A stretch of 5,827 nucleotides of DNA from Bacteroidetes bacterium 4572_112 (GCA_002254285.1 NIUZ01000125.1:1-5827); one strand, 5' to 3'. Positions 1-5,827 are shown, numbered from the stretch's first letter. Notes: generated from the letters alone by a model not told the origin. A program made the numbers and translations.

Positions 1-47
1 CATATAGCAATAAAAACATTTACATAGAAATACATAAATTGCAAAGC

Positions 48-62
48 ATAATAAATTATTAT
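48..62. promoter_or_regulatory. AT-rich perfect dyad upstream of rbr, possible operator
   Basis: Seven bases (ATAATAA), one central base and the exact reverse complement (TTATTAT) form a 7-1-7 dyad that ends 17 bases before the rubrerythrin start codon. Rubrerythrin genes are often controlled by peroxide-sensing Fur-family repressors, whose PerR box is also a 7-1-7 AT-rich dyad, but the half-site here does not match the PerR consensus (TTATAAT). The surroundings are very AT-rich, so a chance dyad is quite possible. No convincing Bacteroidota promoter (TTG near -33, TAnnTTTG near -7) was seen in bases 1-79. Confidence 0.25.
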
Positions 63-79
63 CATAAAAATTAAGAGTA

Positions 80-658
80 ATGAAAAAATCACTAAAAGGA
101 ACAGAAACAGAAAAGAATTTATTAAAGTCATTTGCAGGCGAAAGTCAAGCAAGAAATAGATATGAATTCTTTTCTAAAGCAGCAAAAAAGGAAGGCTACG
201 AGCAAATTTCAAGAATATTTCAAGAAACAGCAAATCAGGAAAAAGAACATGCTAAACGTTTCTTTAAATTTTTAGAAGGAGGAGATGCGGAAATAACAGC
301 TACATATCCTACTGGAATAATAGGAACAACAAAAGATAATTTAAAAGCAGCTGCTGAAGGCGAAAATGAAGAATGGACAGATTTATACCCACAATTTGCT
401 AAAATAGCCGAAGAGGAAGGCTTCACTTCTATTGCAACAGCTTTTAAGATGATAGCAAAAGTAGAAGCCGAACATGAAAGAATTTATTTAAAATTGCTTC
501 AAAATATTAGTGAGGATAAAGTGTTTATGAAGAAGGGAAAAGTATGGTGGAAGTGCATAAATTGTGGTTACGTATACCAAAGCGAAAAAGCTCTTGATAT
601 ATGCCCTGCTTGTCTTCATCCAATAGCATATATGCAATTAAGAGAAGAAAACATATAA
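80..658 (+). CDS. rbr: rubrerythrin, diiron peroxidase
   Basis: Rubrerythrin is a cytoplasmic non-haem iron protein that reduces hydrogen peroxide to water and protects anaerobes from oxygen; electrons usually come from NAD(P)H through rubredoxin-type partners. The 192-residue length is normal for the classical form. Residues 1-145 are the four-helix ferritin-like domain, with the expected carboxylate and histidine ligands: E21 (in GESQARNRY), E54 and H57 (ExxH in NQEKEHAKRF), E95 and E98 (in EGENEEW), and E129 and H132 (ExxH in KVEAEHER). Residues 154-192 form the C-terminal rubredoxin-like Fe(Cys)4 domain, with C159xxC162 and C175xxC178; the 12-residue spacing between the pairs is typical of rubrerythrin. 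All ligands are present, so the enzyme looks functional. The ATG at 80 gives the normal N-terminus, although the upstream stretch (TTAAGAGTA) is only a weak ribosome site. It appears monocistronic, with the next intact gene 330 bases downstream. The family call is very secure; the peroxidase role is inferred from the family. Confidence 0.97.
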   Translation: MKKSLKGTETEKNLLKSFAGESQARNRYEFFSKAAKKEGYEQISRIFQETANQEKEHAKRFFKFLEGGDAEITATYPTGIIGTTKDNLKAAAEGENEEWTDLYPQFAKIAEEEGFTSIATAFKMIAKVEAEHERIYLKLLQNISEDKVFMKKGKVWWKCINCGYVYQSEKALDICPACLHPIAYMQLREENI

Positions 659-699
659 ATTGAATAATATCATTTCTTAGGGTCGATTAGCCATTTCTT

Positions 700-751
700 T
701 GTTTATATTAACCGAAAAAGTACCAGTAGTATTAATCGAAAAGTACCCAGT
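700..751 (+). mobile_element. probable IS21-family left-end remnant
   Basis: The stretch starts with TG at 700-701 and contains two related 21-base copies, 707-727 and 731-751, in direct orientation with a 24-base period. The shared core is ATTAA(C/T)CGAAAA(A)GTACC(C)AGT. IS21-family elements typically begin with TG and carry several short direct repeats near the tips as transposase binding sites, and in my recollection cores of the GAAAA-GTACC type are common there. No istA or istB coding sequence and no matching right end lie in the window, so at most a truncated tip remains. The repeat is directly visible; the family assignment is inference. It could instead be an operator with two repressor sites. 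Confidence 0.42.
707..751 (+). repeat. two-copy direct repeat, 24-base period
   Basis: Copies at 707-727 and 731-751 agree at nearly all positions once one A is gained and one C lost. Both have an ATTAA start, a CGAAAA core, a GTACC segment and an AGT end, and are separated by three bases (AGT). The tandem spacing of about two helical turns fits binding of one protein on one face of the DNA, either a transposase at an IS end or a regulator. Confidence 0.75.
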
Positions 752-776
752 TATTGTAACAACAATACAACTAATT

Positions 777-801
777 GGGACTATCATAAAAAGTGTGTAA
801 A
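777..801 (+). mobile_element. possible IS256-family terminal inverted repeat, solo end
   Basis: The 25 bases begin GGGACTATCAT and finish AAAAAGTGTGTAAA. A GTGTAAA segment at the inner edge of the terminal repeat is a common trait of IS256-family (mutator-type) elements, and this looks like such an outer end reading inward to the right. No transposase frame follows and no exact reverse-complement partner occurs before 989, so if the call is right the element has been deleted down to one tip. The only weak partner-like stretch is ACTTCTTTTATGGCA at 949-963. The assignment rests on memory of family ends and is uncertain. Confidence 0.35.
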
Positions 802-983
802 TAGTAAAGTTATTCTGGGAGATTAGTGTTTACGTGATTTATTCGTACATTTATGATAATATTGGATGATATTATAATATGGTAATAGGCGATAAACTCA
901 CAAAGCTAAACAGTTCAAATCATGATATTATTATGGAGTTGACAAATCACTTCTTTTATGGCATTATGAAAGATAAAGCATAA
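801..983 (+). pseudogene. C-terminal gene remnant with in-frame TGA, possibly a TetR-type regulator
   Basis: One frame runs from just after a TAA at 798-800 to a TAA at 981-983: 22 codons, a TGA at 867-869, then 37 codons. The translation looks protein-like on both sides of the TGA, with aromatic-rich helix-like segments: FWEISVYVIYSYIYDNIG before it and TNHFFYGIMKDKA at the end. The frame begins at the inner edge of the IS256-like tip and ends 5 bases before the outer membrane protein gene. This is what a gene at the head of the operon would leave if its 5' part had been removed by IS activity. The ending resembles the last helices of TetR/AcrR repressors, which often sit in front of such operons, but there is no DNA-binding domain left to prove it. 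An ATG at 879 could still start a 34-residue peptide. The rest of the window uses TGA as a stop, so recoding is unlikely. Confidence 0.42.
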
Positions 984-988
984 GGATT

Positions 989-2146
989 ATGAACTGTAAG
1001 AAAATCACAACGATATTACTTCTTACTTTTTCAATAATTGTGGTAAAAGCGCAAGTTGATACAGTAAAGAAATCACCCCATACGTTTGAATTTGACGGAC
1101 AGGCATCTATCTACACCAGCTACAGTCCCGATAATAATTTGGATATGTTTATTGGTGGCAGATATTTACCTAAATTGAGCTATGGCTACACCTTTCAAAA
1201 CCAAACCTTACTCGACTTTGAGGTCTCAGCCAATATATATGGTTCTAATTTATTTCATCCATTCGACAGTTCACAAACCGAAGGAGATATAAAGCCATAT
1301 CGTGCTTGGGGAAGGCACACTGGCAAACAGTATGAAGTAAGAGTTGGCTTGCAGAAAATTGATTTTGGAACAGCCATGATGCTACGTTCTTTACAATGGT
1401 TTGATGAAATAGACCCACGTGATCCATTAAAATTTACTACAGGTGTTTATGGTGTTTTAGGGCGATACTACTTTTTAAACAATGCAAATATTTGGGCTTG
1501 GGTACTGTATGGCAACGAAAATCCAAGAGGTTTTGAAGTTTTAACAAACAAAGCAGAGATACCTGAATTTGGGGGTAGAATACAATACCCTATTCCGAGA
1601 GGAGAGATTGCAGCAACATATCATCATAGAAATACAAGCTCAGAAGGTTTTTTTGGTTTTCCATCGTACGATAATATTCCAGAAAACAGATATGCTCTGG
1701 ATGGCAAATGGGATGTTGAAGTCGGCTTATGGTTTGAAGCTGCTTATATCAGTAAAACAAAAAATGTTGGAATGCTAACTAATCAGACATATTTAACTCT
1801 TGGTACTGATTATACTTTTGGAATAGGGAGCGGATTAAATGTAACCATAGAACATTTGGTATCAAGCCACGACGAAAAAGCATTTGACTTTGAGAATAAC
1901 TCAAACGTAACTGCTACATCAATTGCTTACCCTTTAGGTTTTTTCGATAACATAAATGCTATGGCATATTATTCATGGAAATCCGAAGAGGTCTCTTTCT
2001 TTATCAATTACGAACATCAATTTAAAAAATTAGTAGGCTATGTAATGGCTTATTACAATCAGGGTACTCAATCAGGTATTGGGACTCAATATGAAAATTC
2101 TTTCTCTGGACCAGGAGTTCGATTAATGCTAGTTTATAATCATTAA
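989..2146 (+). CDS. outer membrane beta-barrel protein, porin-like, unknown substrate
   Basis: The 385-residue product has a clear Sec signal peptide: positive n-region (KK at 4-5), hydrophobic core 6-19 and likely cleavage at VKA21|Q22. The cysteine at position 3 lies before the core and is not a lipobox. The mature part consists of alternating polar and hydrophobic/aromatic strands split by turns rich in N, D and G, as in a transmembrane beta-barrel, and ends in a strand-like VRLMLVYNH. The segment GLQKIDFG (120-127) followed by DEIDPRDPL (139-147) recalls the conserved 'G-x-Q-x-I-x-F/W-G ... P-x-D' part of DUF1302 and alginate-export type barrels; this likeness is from memory. AAGGA at 982-986 is the only Shine-Dalgarno-like sequence, but it sits unusually close to the ATG. 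The gene leads the operon, 11 bases before the ABC ATPase gene, so it is likely the outer membrane partner of that system. The barrel call is firm, the specific role is not. Confidence 0.8.
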   Translation: MNCKKITTILLLTFSIIVVKAQVDTVKKSPHTFEFDGQASIYTSYSPDNNLDMFIGGRYLPKLSYGYTFQNQTLLDFEVSANIYGSNLFHPFDSSQTEGDIKPYRAWGRHTGKQYEVRVGLQKIDFGTAMMLRSLQWFDEIDPRDPLKFTTGVYGVLGRYYFLNNANIWAWVLYGNENPRGFEVLTNKAEIPEFGGRIQYPIPRGEIAATYHHRNTSSEGFFGFPSYDNIPENRYALDGKWDVEVGLWFEAAYISKTKNVGMLTNQTYLTLGTDYTFGIGSGLNVTIEHLVSSHDEKAFDFENNSNVTATSIAYPLGFFDNINAMAYYSWKSEEVSFFINYEHQFKKLVGYVMAYYNQGTQSGIGTQYENSFSGPGVRLMLVYNH

Positions 2147-2157
2147 AAAATCAAATC

Positions 2158-2862
2158 ATGTCAGAAAAAATCATCACAACAGAAAAATTATTTAAGAGAT
2201 ACCCTGTAGGAGATGGCGAGTTTACCGCATTGAATGATATCAATTTAACATTCGACAAGGGTGAATTTTCAGGCATAATTGGTCCCAGTGGTTCAGGTAA
2301 AACCACCCTATTAAATATTCTTGGTTCGTTAGATTCACCCACCGAAGGAAGGGCTACCGTTTTAGGTCATCCTATATCAAGTCTCTCACATAAAGAAGCT
2401 GCTCAATTACGAAATAAGCATATTGGCTTCATTTTTCAAGTATATAATTTATTACCTGTGTACACGGTATTTGAAAATGTTGAATTTGCTTTACTTCTTC
2501 AAAACCGTTCGGCAAGTGAAAGGAAAAAAGAGGTTATGCAAGCTTTAGAGTGGGTAGGCTTAGAAAATATGGCAAACAAGAAACCCTCAAAGTTATCCGG
2601 TGGCGAAGGACAACGTGTAGCCATAGCACGTGCTATGGTTAAACGTCCTGACTTGGTACTTGCCGATGAACCTACAGCTAACCTCGATGCTAAAAATGCT
2701 CATGCTATTCTTCAAACCATGAAGAAATTAAATGAAGAGCTTAACACTACTTTCATATTCGCTACACATGATGAGAAAGTTATGGGTTACTTAAATCGTC
2801 TTATTCATTTAGAAGACGGGAAAGTAGCAAAAGATGAAATAGTAACAGCAAAAACCGTATAA
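2158..2862 (+). CDS. ABC transporter ATP-binding protein, LolD/MacB type
   Basis: This cytoplasmic ATPase of 234 residues has the usual length for the LolD/FtsE/MacB-NBD group. The order of motifs is complete: Walker A GPSGSGKTT (42-50), Q-loop Q94 in GFIFQVYNLLP, signature LSGGEGQR (146-153), Walker B LVLADE (166-171) with catalytic E171, D-loop ANLD (174-177), and switch histidine H204 in ATHDE. The FQ-x-x-NLLP stretch and the LSGGE signature are typical of ATPases that drive FtsX-type permeases. Position 151 is Gly where most relatives have Gln (LSGGEQQR), a mild deviation. The start at 2158 lies 11 bases after the barrel gene and lacks a Shine-Dalgarno sequence, as is common in Bacteroidota. 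The stop is followed after two bases by the first permease gene. It would power the two permeases encoded next. The closest named relative by design is LolD, but the neighbouring permeases are not plain LolC/LolE, so no symbol is given. Confidence 0.95.
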   Translation: MSEKIITTEKLFKRYPVGDGEFTALNDINLTFDKGEFSGIIGPSGSGKTTLLNILGSLDSPTEGRATVLGHPISSLSHKEAAQLRNKHIGFIFQVYNLLPVYTVFENVEFALLLQNRSASERKKEVMQALEWVGLENMANKKPSKLSGGEGQRVAIARAMVKRPDLVLADEPTANLDAKNAHAILQTMKKLNEELNTTFIFATHDEKVMGYLNRLIHLEDGKVAKDEIVTAKTV

Positions 2863-2864
2863 CT

Positions 2865-4022
2865 ATGAAACTGGCATTTCATTTAGCATATAAAAACCTC
2901 ATGGGAGCTGGTTTAAGAACATGGCTCAACGCAGGAGTGCTGTCGTTTGCCTTTGTAGTAATTATTTTCTATAACGCTTTAATAGACGGGTGGAACCAAC
3001 AAGCCAAAATAGATGGTATAAACTGGCAATATGGATATGGGCATTTAGTCAATGATAATTATGATGCTTATGATGCATTCTCCATTAAAGATGGTCATGG
3101 AGAATTGCCTGAATCGAAACAAAAAAACTTAACTCCAATTTTAATTCAACAAGGGAATTTATATCCCAATGGTAGAATGATGTCTATTCTTATTAAGGGG
3201 ATTGACCCAAATCAAGGAATTTTACTATTACCAACCCAGCTGTTAAACGATAGCAAAGCTGAAATTCCGGTAATTATTGGTAAGCGTATGTCTGAATCGG
3301 CAAAAGTTAAAACAGGCGATGAATTTCTTTTGCGATGGAGAGATAAGAATGGTACATATGATGCTGCAACAGTAACAGTTGCTGGTGTTTTTGAAACCAA
3401 TGTTCCCTTTGTTGACAGTAGACAAATTTGGATGTCGATTGATAAACTTCGTAAATTAACTTTGCTACACAATAAAACAACATATTTTGTGGCTAATGAA
3501 CAATATAAATACGAATCAGCTCCTGGCTGGCGATTTGAAGACCAAGAGTATTTGATGCGTGAACAAACAAGATTAATTAATGCCAAAAAAGTTGGTGGTA
3601 GTATTTTTTATGTATTGCTAATGACACTTAGTTTACTTGCGATATTCGACACTCAAGTGCTTTCAATTTTCAGAAGACAAAAAGAAATTGGTACATACAT
3701 TGCTTTGGGAATGACCCGTTGGCAGGTAGTTCGCATTTTTACCGCCGAAGGTGCAATGTATAGTGTATTTGCAACTGTATTAGGAGCTATTTATGGCATA
3801 CCTTTAATGTGGTATTTATCCATAACAGGAATCTCCTTTGGTGCAGACGGAGGAGAAATGGGAGTTATCATATCCGAAACATTGTATCCGGTTTATGGTA
3901 TGGGGCTAATATTCGGAACAATACTTCTTGTTATTTTATCGGCAACTATTGTAAGTTTTTTACCAGCTCGAAAAATTGCCCGTATGAATCCTGTTGAAGC
4001 ATTAAAAGGAAAAATATCATGA
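2865..4022 (+). CDS. FtsX/MacB-type ABC permease, first subunit
   Basis: This inner-membrane protein of 385 residues has the four-helix topology of the FtsX/LolC/MacB superfamily. Helix 1 (about 21-40) is followed by a periplasmic domain (about 41-240, MacB_PCD-like) with strand-rich segments such as PVIIGKRMSESAKVKTGDEF and DAATVTVAGVFETNVP. The FtsX domain then has helices at about 245-266, 292-316 and 343-366. The cytoplasmic coupling segment FRRQKEIGTYIALGMTRWQ and the C-terminal PARKIARMNPVEALKGK are hallmarks of the family. Such permeases do not form a simple channel. They use ATP hydrolysis in the cytoplasm to move the periplasmic domain, extracting lipoproteins (LolCDE) or driving export (MacB). 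The gene starts two bases after the ATPase stop, and its end overlaps the next permease start, so the subunits are probably made in equal amounts as a heterodimer. The family call is secure and the substrate unknown. Confidence 0.93.
   Translation: MKLAFHLAYKNLMGAGLRTWLNAGVLSFAFVVIIFYNALIDGWNQQAKIDGINWQYGYGHLVNDNYDAYDAFSIKDGHGELPESKQKNLTPILIQQGNLYPNGRMMSILIKGIDPNQGILLLPTQLLNDSKAEIPVIIGKRMSESAKVKTGDEFLLRWRDKNGTYDAATVTVAGVFETNVPFVDSRQIWMSIDKLRKLTLLHNKTTYFVANEQYKYESAPGWRFEDQEYLMREQTRLINAKKVGGSIFYVLLMTLSLLAIFDTQVLSIFRRQKEIGTYIALGMTRWQVVRIFTAEGAMYSVFATVLGAIYGIPLMWYLSITGISFGADGGEMGVIISETLYPVYGMGLIFGTILLVILSATIVSFLPARKIARMNPVEALKGKIS
4019..4022 (+). promoter_or_regulatory. ATGA stop-start overlap coupling the two permease genes
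   Basis: The TGA of the first permease (4020-4022) overlaps the ATG of the second (4019-4021). With no clear Shine-Dalgarno sequence in front, the second gene is probably translated by reinitiation, which keeps the two subunits near equal amounts. Confidence 0.85.
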
Positions 4023-5293
4023 TAAAATTTATATTTAAAGCAATTTTAAGAGACAAGAACAGAAGTCTCCTTCCTGTAATAGTAGTAGCTATTGGTGTAT
4101 TTCTCACCATTGCTCTTAGTGGGTATATAAGCGGTATGTTGGGCGATATAGTCGAACAAACTGCACGTTTTCAAACAGGTCATGTAAAGGTGATATCAAA
4201 GGCTTACGCCGAAAATATTGACCAGTTACCAAACGACCTTGCCTTATTAGGCATAGCGAAATTACACGAAGAACTAAATGCTGACTACCCTGATTATACA
4301 TGGGTAAACCGTATCAAATTTGGAGGAATCATTGATGTTCCCGGCGAGAATGACGTATCGAAAGGACAGGGACCCGCAATGGGAATAGCAATAGAGATAT
4401 TTTCTAAAAACAGTGGTGAAGTTAAACGTTTGAATCTTGTTAACTCTTTATTAAGCGGAAAGATTCCTGTAAAAAGTGGTGAAGTTCTTTTAGGTTACGA
4501 ATTTGCTGATAAATTACATGTGAAAGTTGGAGATGAATTAACCTTTATGGGTAATACCATGAATGGAAGTATAGCTTTTGCTGTATTTACAGTAAGCGGG
4601 ACCATTCGCTTTGGCAATACTGCAATGGATAAAGGAACAATTCTAATTGACTTTACCGATGCGCAGCAAATTCTTGATATGGAAGATGGTACTGGTGAGA
4701 TATTAGGCTTTTACAAAGACGAAATATTTTTGCAAGACCATGCACTTAAAACAGCAAAATCTTTCAATGCTAAATATGCTAATACCACCGATGAATTTGC
4801 TCCAATAATGAAAACTTTAGGAGAGCAGAACTCCATGGGTAGATACCTCAATATAATAGATTCTATAACAAACATGTTTGTTTTTATTTTTATTATAATT
4901 ATGTCCATTGTATTATGGAATACTGGATTGATTGGTGGTTTGCGAAGGTATCAGGAGTTTGGTATACGATTGGCACTTGGAGAAGAAAAAGGACACATTT
5001 ATAAAACCATGATATACGAAGCTGTTCTTATTGGTGTAATAGGTTCTGTTATTGGTACCATATTAGGAATTATAGTTACTATATTAATGCAAACATACGG
5101 AATTAACATTAGTGGAATGCTGAAGAATGCAACCATGATGGTACCAACTGTATTAAAATCTAAATTCACACCTCAATTATTATACATTGGTTTTATTCCT
5201 GGGGTAGCTGCTATGGTTATAGGCAATATGCTTGCCGGAATTGGTATTTACAAACGAGAAACAGCAACACTATTTAAAGAACTAGAAGTTTAA
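4019..5293 (+). CDS. FtsX/MacB-type ABC permease, second subunit
   Basis: The 424-residue product shares the architecture of the upstream permease but is clearly diverged from it. Helix 1 is at about 17-40, followed by a periplasmic domain with the family's early 'QTGHVKV' strand (52-58) and the VKSGEVLLGYEFADKLHVKVGD segment. A C-terminal FtsX domain has helices at about 283-305, 331-357 and 391-413. The coupling segment reads LRRYQEFGIRLALGEEKG (309-326). The usual 'PARRAARxxPxEALR' tail is replaced by IYKRETATLFKELEV, so only the first permease carries the standard C-terminal motif. The ATG overlaps the previous stop in an ATGA, pointing to translational coupling and a 1:1 heterodimer, comparable to LolC with LolE. 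The next gene follows after 25 bases without a terminator. The family call is firm; LolE-like function is not claimed. Confidence 0.92.
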   Translation: MIKFIFKAILRDKNRSLLPVIVVAIGVFLTIALSGYISGMLGDIVEQTARFQTGHVKVISKAYAENIDQLPNDLALLGIAKLHEELNADYPDYTWVNRIKFGGIIDVPGENDVSKGQGPAMGIAIEIFSKNSGEVKRLNLVNSLLSGKIPVKSGEVLLGYEFADKLHVKVGDELTFMGNTMNGSIAFAVFTVSGTIRFGNTAMDKGTILIDFTDAQQILDMEDGTGEILGFYKDEIFLQDHALKTAKSFNAKYANTTDEFAPIMKTLGEQNSMGRYLNIIDSITNMFVFIFIIIMSIVLWNTGLIGGLRRYQEFGIRLALGEEKGHIYKTMIYEAVLIGVIGSVIGTILGIIVTILMQTYGINISGMLKNATMMVPTVLKSKFTPQLLYIGFIPGVAAMVIGNMLAGIGIYKRETATLFKELEV

Positions 5294-5318
5294 TAATTGT
5301 TCTTAAAACTAAATTACA

Positions 5319-5827
5319 ATGAAATACTTAATGATAATAATACTATCCGCATTAAGCATAACACAGCTACAGGCACAAAATGCTATTGCAATAATCAATA
5401 AGGTGGATGCTAACATGAATTCCAATACAAATATCACCAAATCGGATATGATTATTCATGGTCGTAGAAAAAGTCGTACAGTAACTTCCATAGTATATTC
5501 AAAAGGGAAAAACAATTCATTCTCTGAATACCTTGCTCCCGCACGAGAAAAAGGAACGAAGATGCTTAAATCAGATGGTTACTTATGGATATATTCACCA
5601 TCTACAGATCGTACCATTCAACTTTCGGGTCATATGTTAAAGCAATCCTTAATGGGTTCAGACCTTTCGTACGAAGATATGATGGAAAATCGCAAGCTCA
5701 TGGATATGTACGATGCTGAAATAATAGGAGAAGATAGCATTGAAGGAAGAGAAGTAGTAGTAATACTGTTGAAAGCAAAAGTTGATGATGCTATCTATGA
5801 TAGTCGTAAAACATGGATAGACGCAGA
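5319..5827 (+). CDS. LolA-like outer membrane lipoprotein-sorting protein, 3' end outside the window
   Basis: The first 169 codons of a periplasmic protein are present and the frame is open at the window edge. A Sec signal peptide (hydrophobic 4-15, likely cleavage LQA19|Q20, no lipobox) is followed by sequence of the LolA-like family of about 250 residues (Pfam LolA_like, 'outer membrane lipoprotein-sorting protein'). Visible support includes a strand-rich start, the YLAPAREKGTKMLKSDGYLWIYSP-type stretch described here only in part (APAREKGTKML), the SPSTDRTIQLSG segment, and the conserved GSDLSYEDM motif at 113-121. These proteins have a half-open beta-barrel fold that holds lipid chains in a greasy pocket and carries lipids or lipoproteins across the periplasm. 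It lies 25 bases after the second permease with no terminator between, so it is most likely the soluble carrier of this transport system. About 80 C-terminal residues are missing from view. The call is confident; the cargo is unknown. Confidence 0.88.
   Translation, partial: MKYLMIIILSALSITQLQAQNAIAIINKVDANMNSNTNITKSDMIIHGRRKSRTVTSIVYSKGKNNSFSEYLAPAREKGTKMLKSDGYLWIYSPSTDRTIQLSGHMLKQSLMGSDLSYEDMMENRKLMDMYDAEIIGEDSIEGREVVVILLKAKVDDAIYDSRKTWIDA

Larger units (their letters stand above)
659..988. other. 330-base intergenic stretch with insertion-sequence-like scars and a broken frame
   Basis: No intact gene of normal size lies here. From left to right it holds about 40 bases after rbr with no GC-rich hairpin and T-run; a 24-base-period direct repeat at 707-751 like the end of an IS21-family element; a small hairpin at 752-767 (TATTGT, 4-base loop, ACAATA); an IS256-end-like motif at 777-801; and a stop-interrupted coding-like frame at 801-983 that runs almost to the next gene. 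The promoter of the downstream operon should also lie here, but no clear TTG/TAnnTTTG pair was found. The nearest -7 look-alikes are TTTCTTTG at 694-701 and TACATTTA at 846-853, each one base off the consensus and without a convincing -33 partner. Confidence 0.6.

Noticed and set aside
671..699. CATTTCTT repeated at 671-678 and 692-699 as a target-site duplication of the IS-like element
   Set aside because: Both copies lie on the same (left) side of the presumed element end, whereas a target duplication must flank both ends.
659..700. Possible terminator after rubrerythrin
   Set aside because: GGTCGATTAGCC looks symmetric at a glance but does not form a paired stem, and no T-run follows a hairpin.
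752..767. Small hairpin TATTGT-AACA-ACAATA as a regulatory RNA or terminator
   Set aside because: A 6-base AT-rich stem is too weak, has no U-tract and is expected by chance in DNA of this composition.
846..853. TACATTTA as a Bacteroidota -7 promoter box for the operon
   Set aside because: It is one base off TAnnTTTG and lacks a convincing TTG box at the right distance upstream; it also lies within the coding-like remnant.
867..869. In-frame TGA read as Trp or Gly (alternative code)
   Set aside because: The first permease gene ends with TGA at the normal family C-terminus, the clear genes use TGG for Trp, and none contains an internal TGA, so TGA is a stop here.
1569..1778. Alternative-frame open stretch of 69 codons within the barrel gene
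   Set aside because: It overlaps the beta-barrel coding sequence in another frame, has no family features and no start signal.
3212..3586. Antisense open frame of 124 codons inside the first permease gene
   Set aside because: It lies wholly opposite a well-supported FtsX-type permease, has no recognisable domain and a composition expected of a reverse-strand shadow.

Overview
The window looks like chromosomal DNA of an anaerobic or microaerophilic member of the Bacteroidota. The reasons are the AT-rich sequence, the near absence of Shine-Dalgarno sequences in front of clear genes, signal peptides that end in 'A|Q' (VKA-Q and LQA-Q), and the gene content: a rubrerythrin and a LolA-like outer membrane lipoprotein-sorting protein next to FtsX-type ABC permeases. 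The phylum is an inference from these traits, and no finer assignment is possible.

Layout, all genes on the + strand: (1) 80-658, a complete rubrerythrin (rbr), with a short AT-rich dyad 17 bases upstream. (2) 659-988, a 330-base stretch without an intact gene. It appears to hold scars: two diverged 21-base direct repeats resembling an IS21-family end, a short motif resembling an IS256-family end, and then a 60-codon reading frame broken by one TGA that ends 5 bases before the next gene. That frame reads like the C-terminal end of a lost protein, perhaps a TetR-type regulator. (3) 989-5827, five tightly packed genes: an outer membrane beta-barrel protein, a LolD/MacB-type ATPase, two FtsX-type permeases (overlapping by ATGA), and a LolA-like periplasmic protein cut by the window end.

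How they may work together: the ATPase and the two permeases would form an inner-membrane heteromeric ABC machine of the LolCDE/MacB mechanotransmission type. The LolA-like protein would carry a lipid or lipoprotein across the periplasm, and the beta-barrel would be the outer-membrane partner. The parts recall the DUF1302 barrel / DUF1329 (LolA-like fold) / RND-pump sets of Proteobacteria, with an ABC machine in place of the RND pump. The individual families are known, but the substrate and the barrel's role are not evident from the sequence. Rubrerythrin is a separate oxidative-stress gene with no visible link to the transporter.
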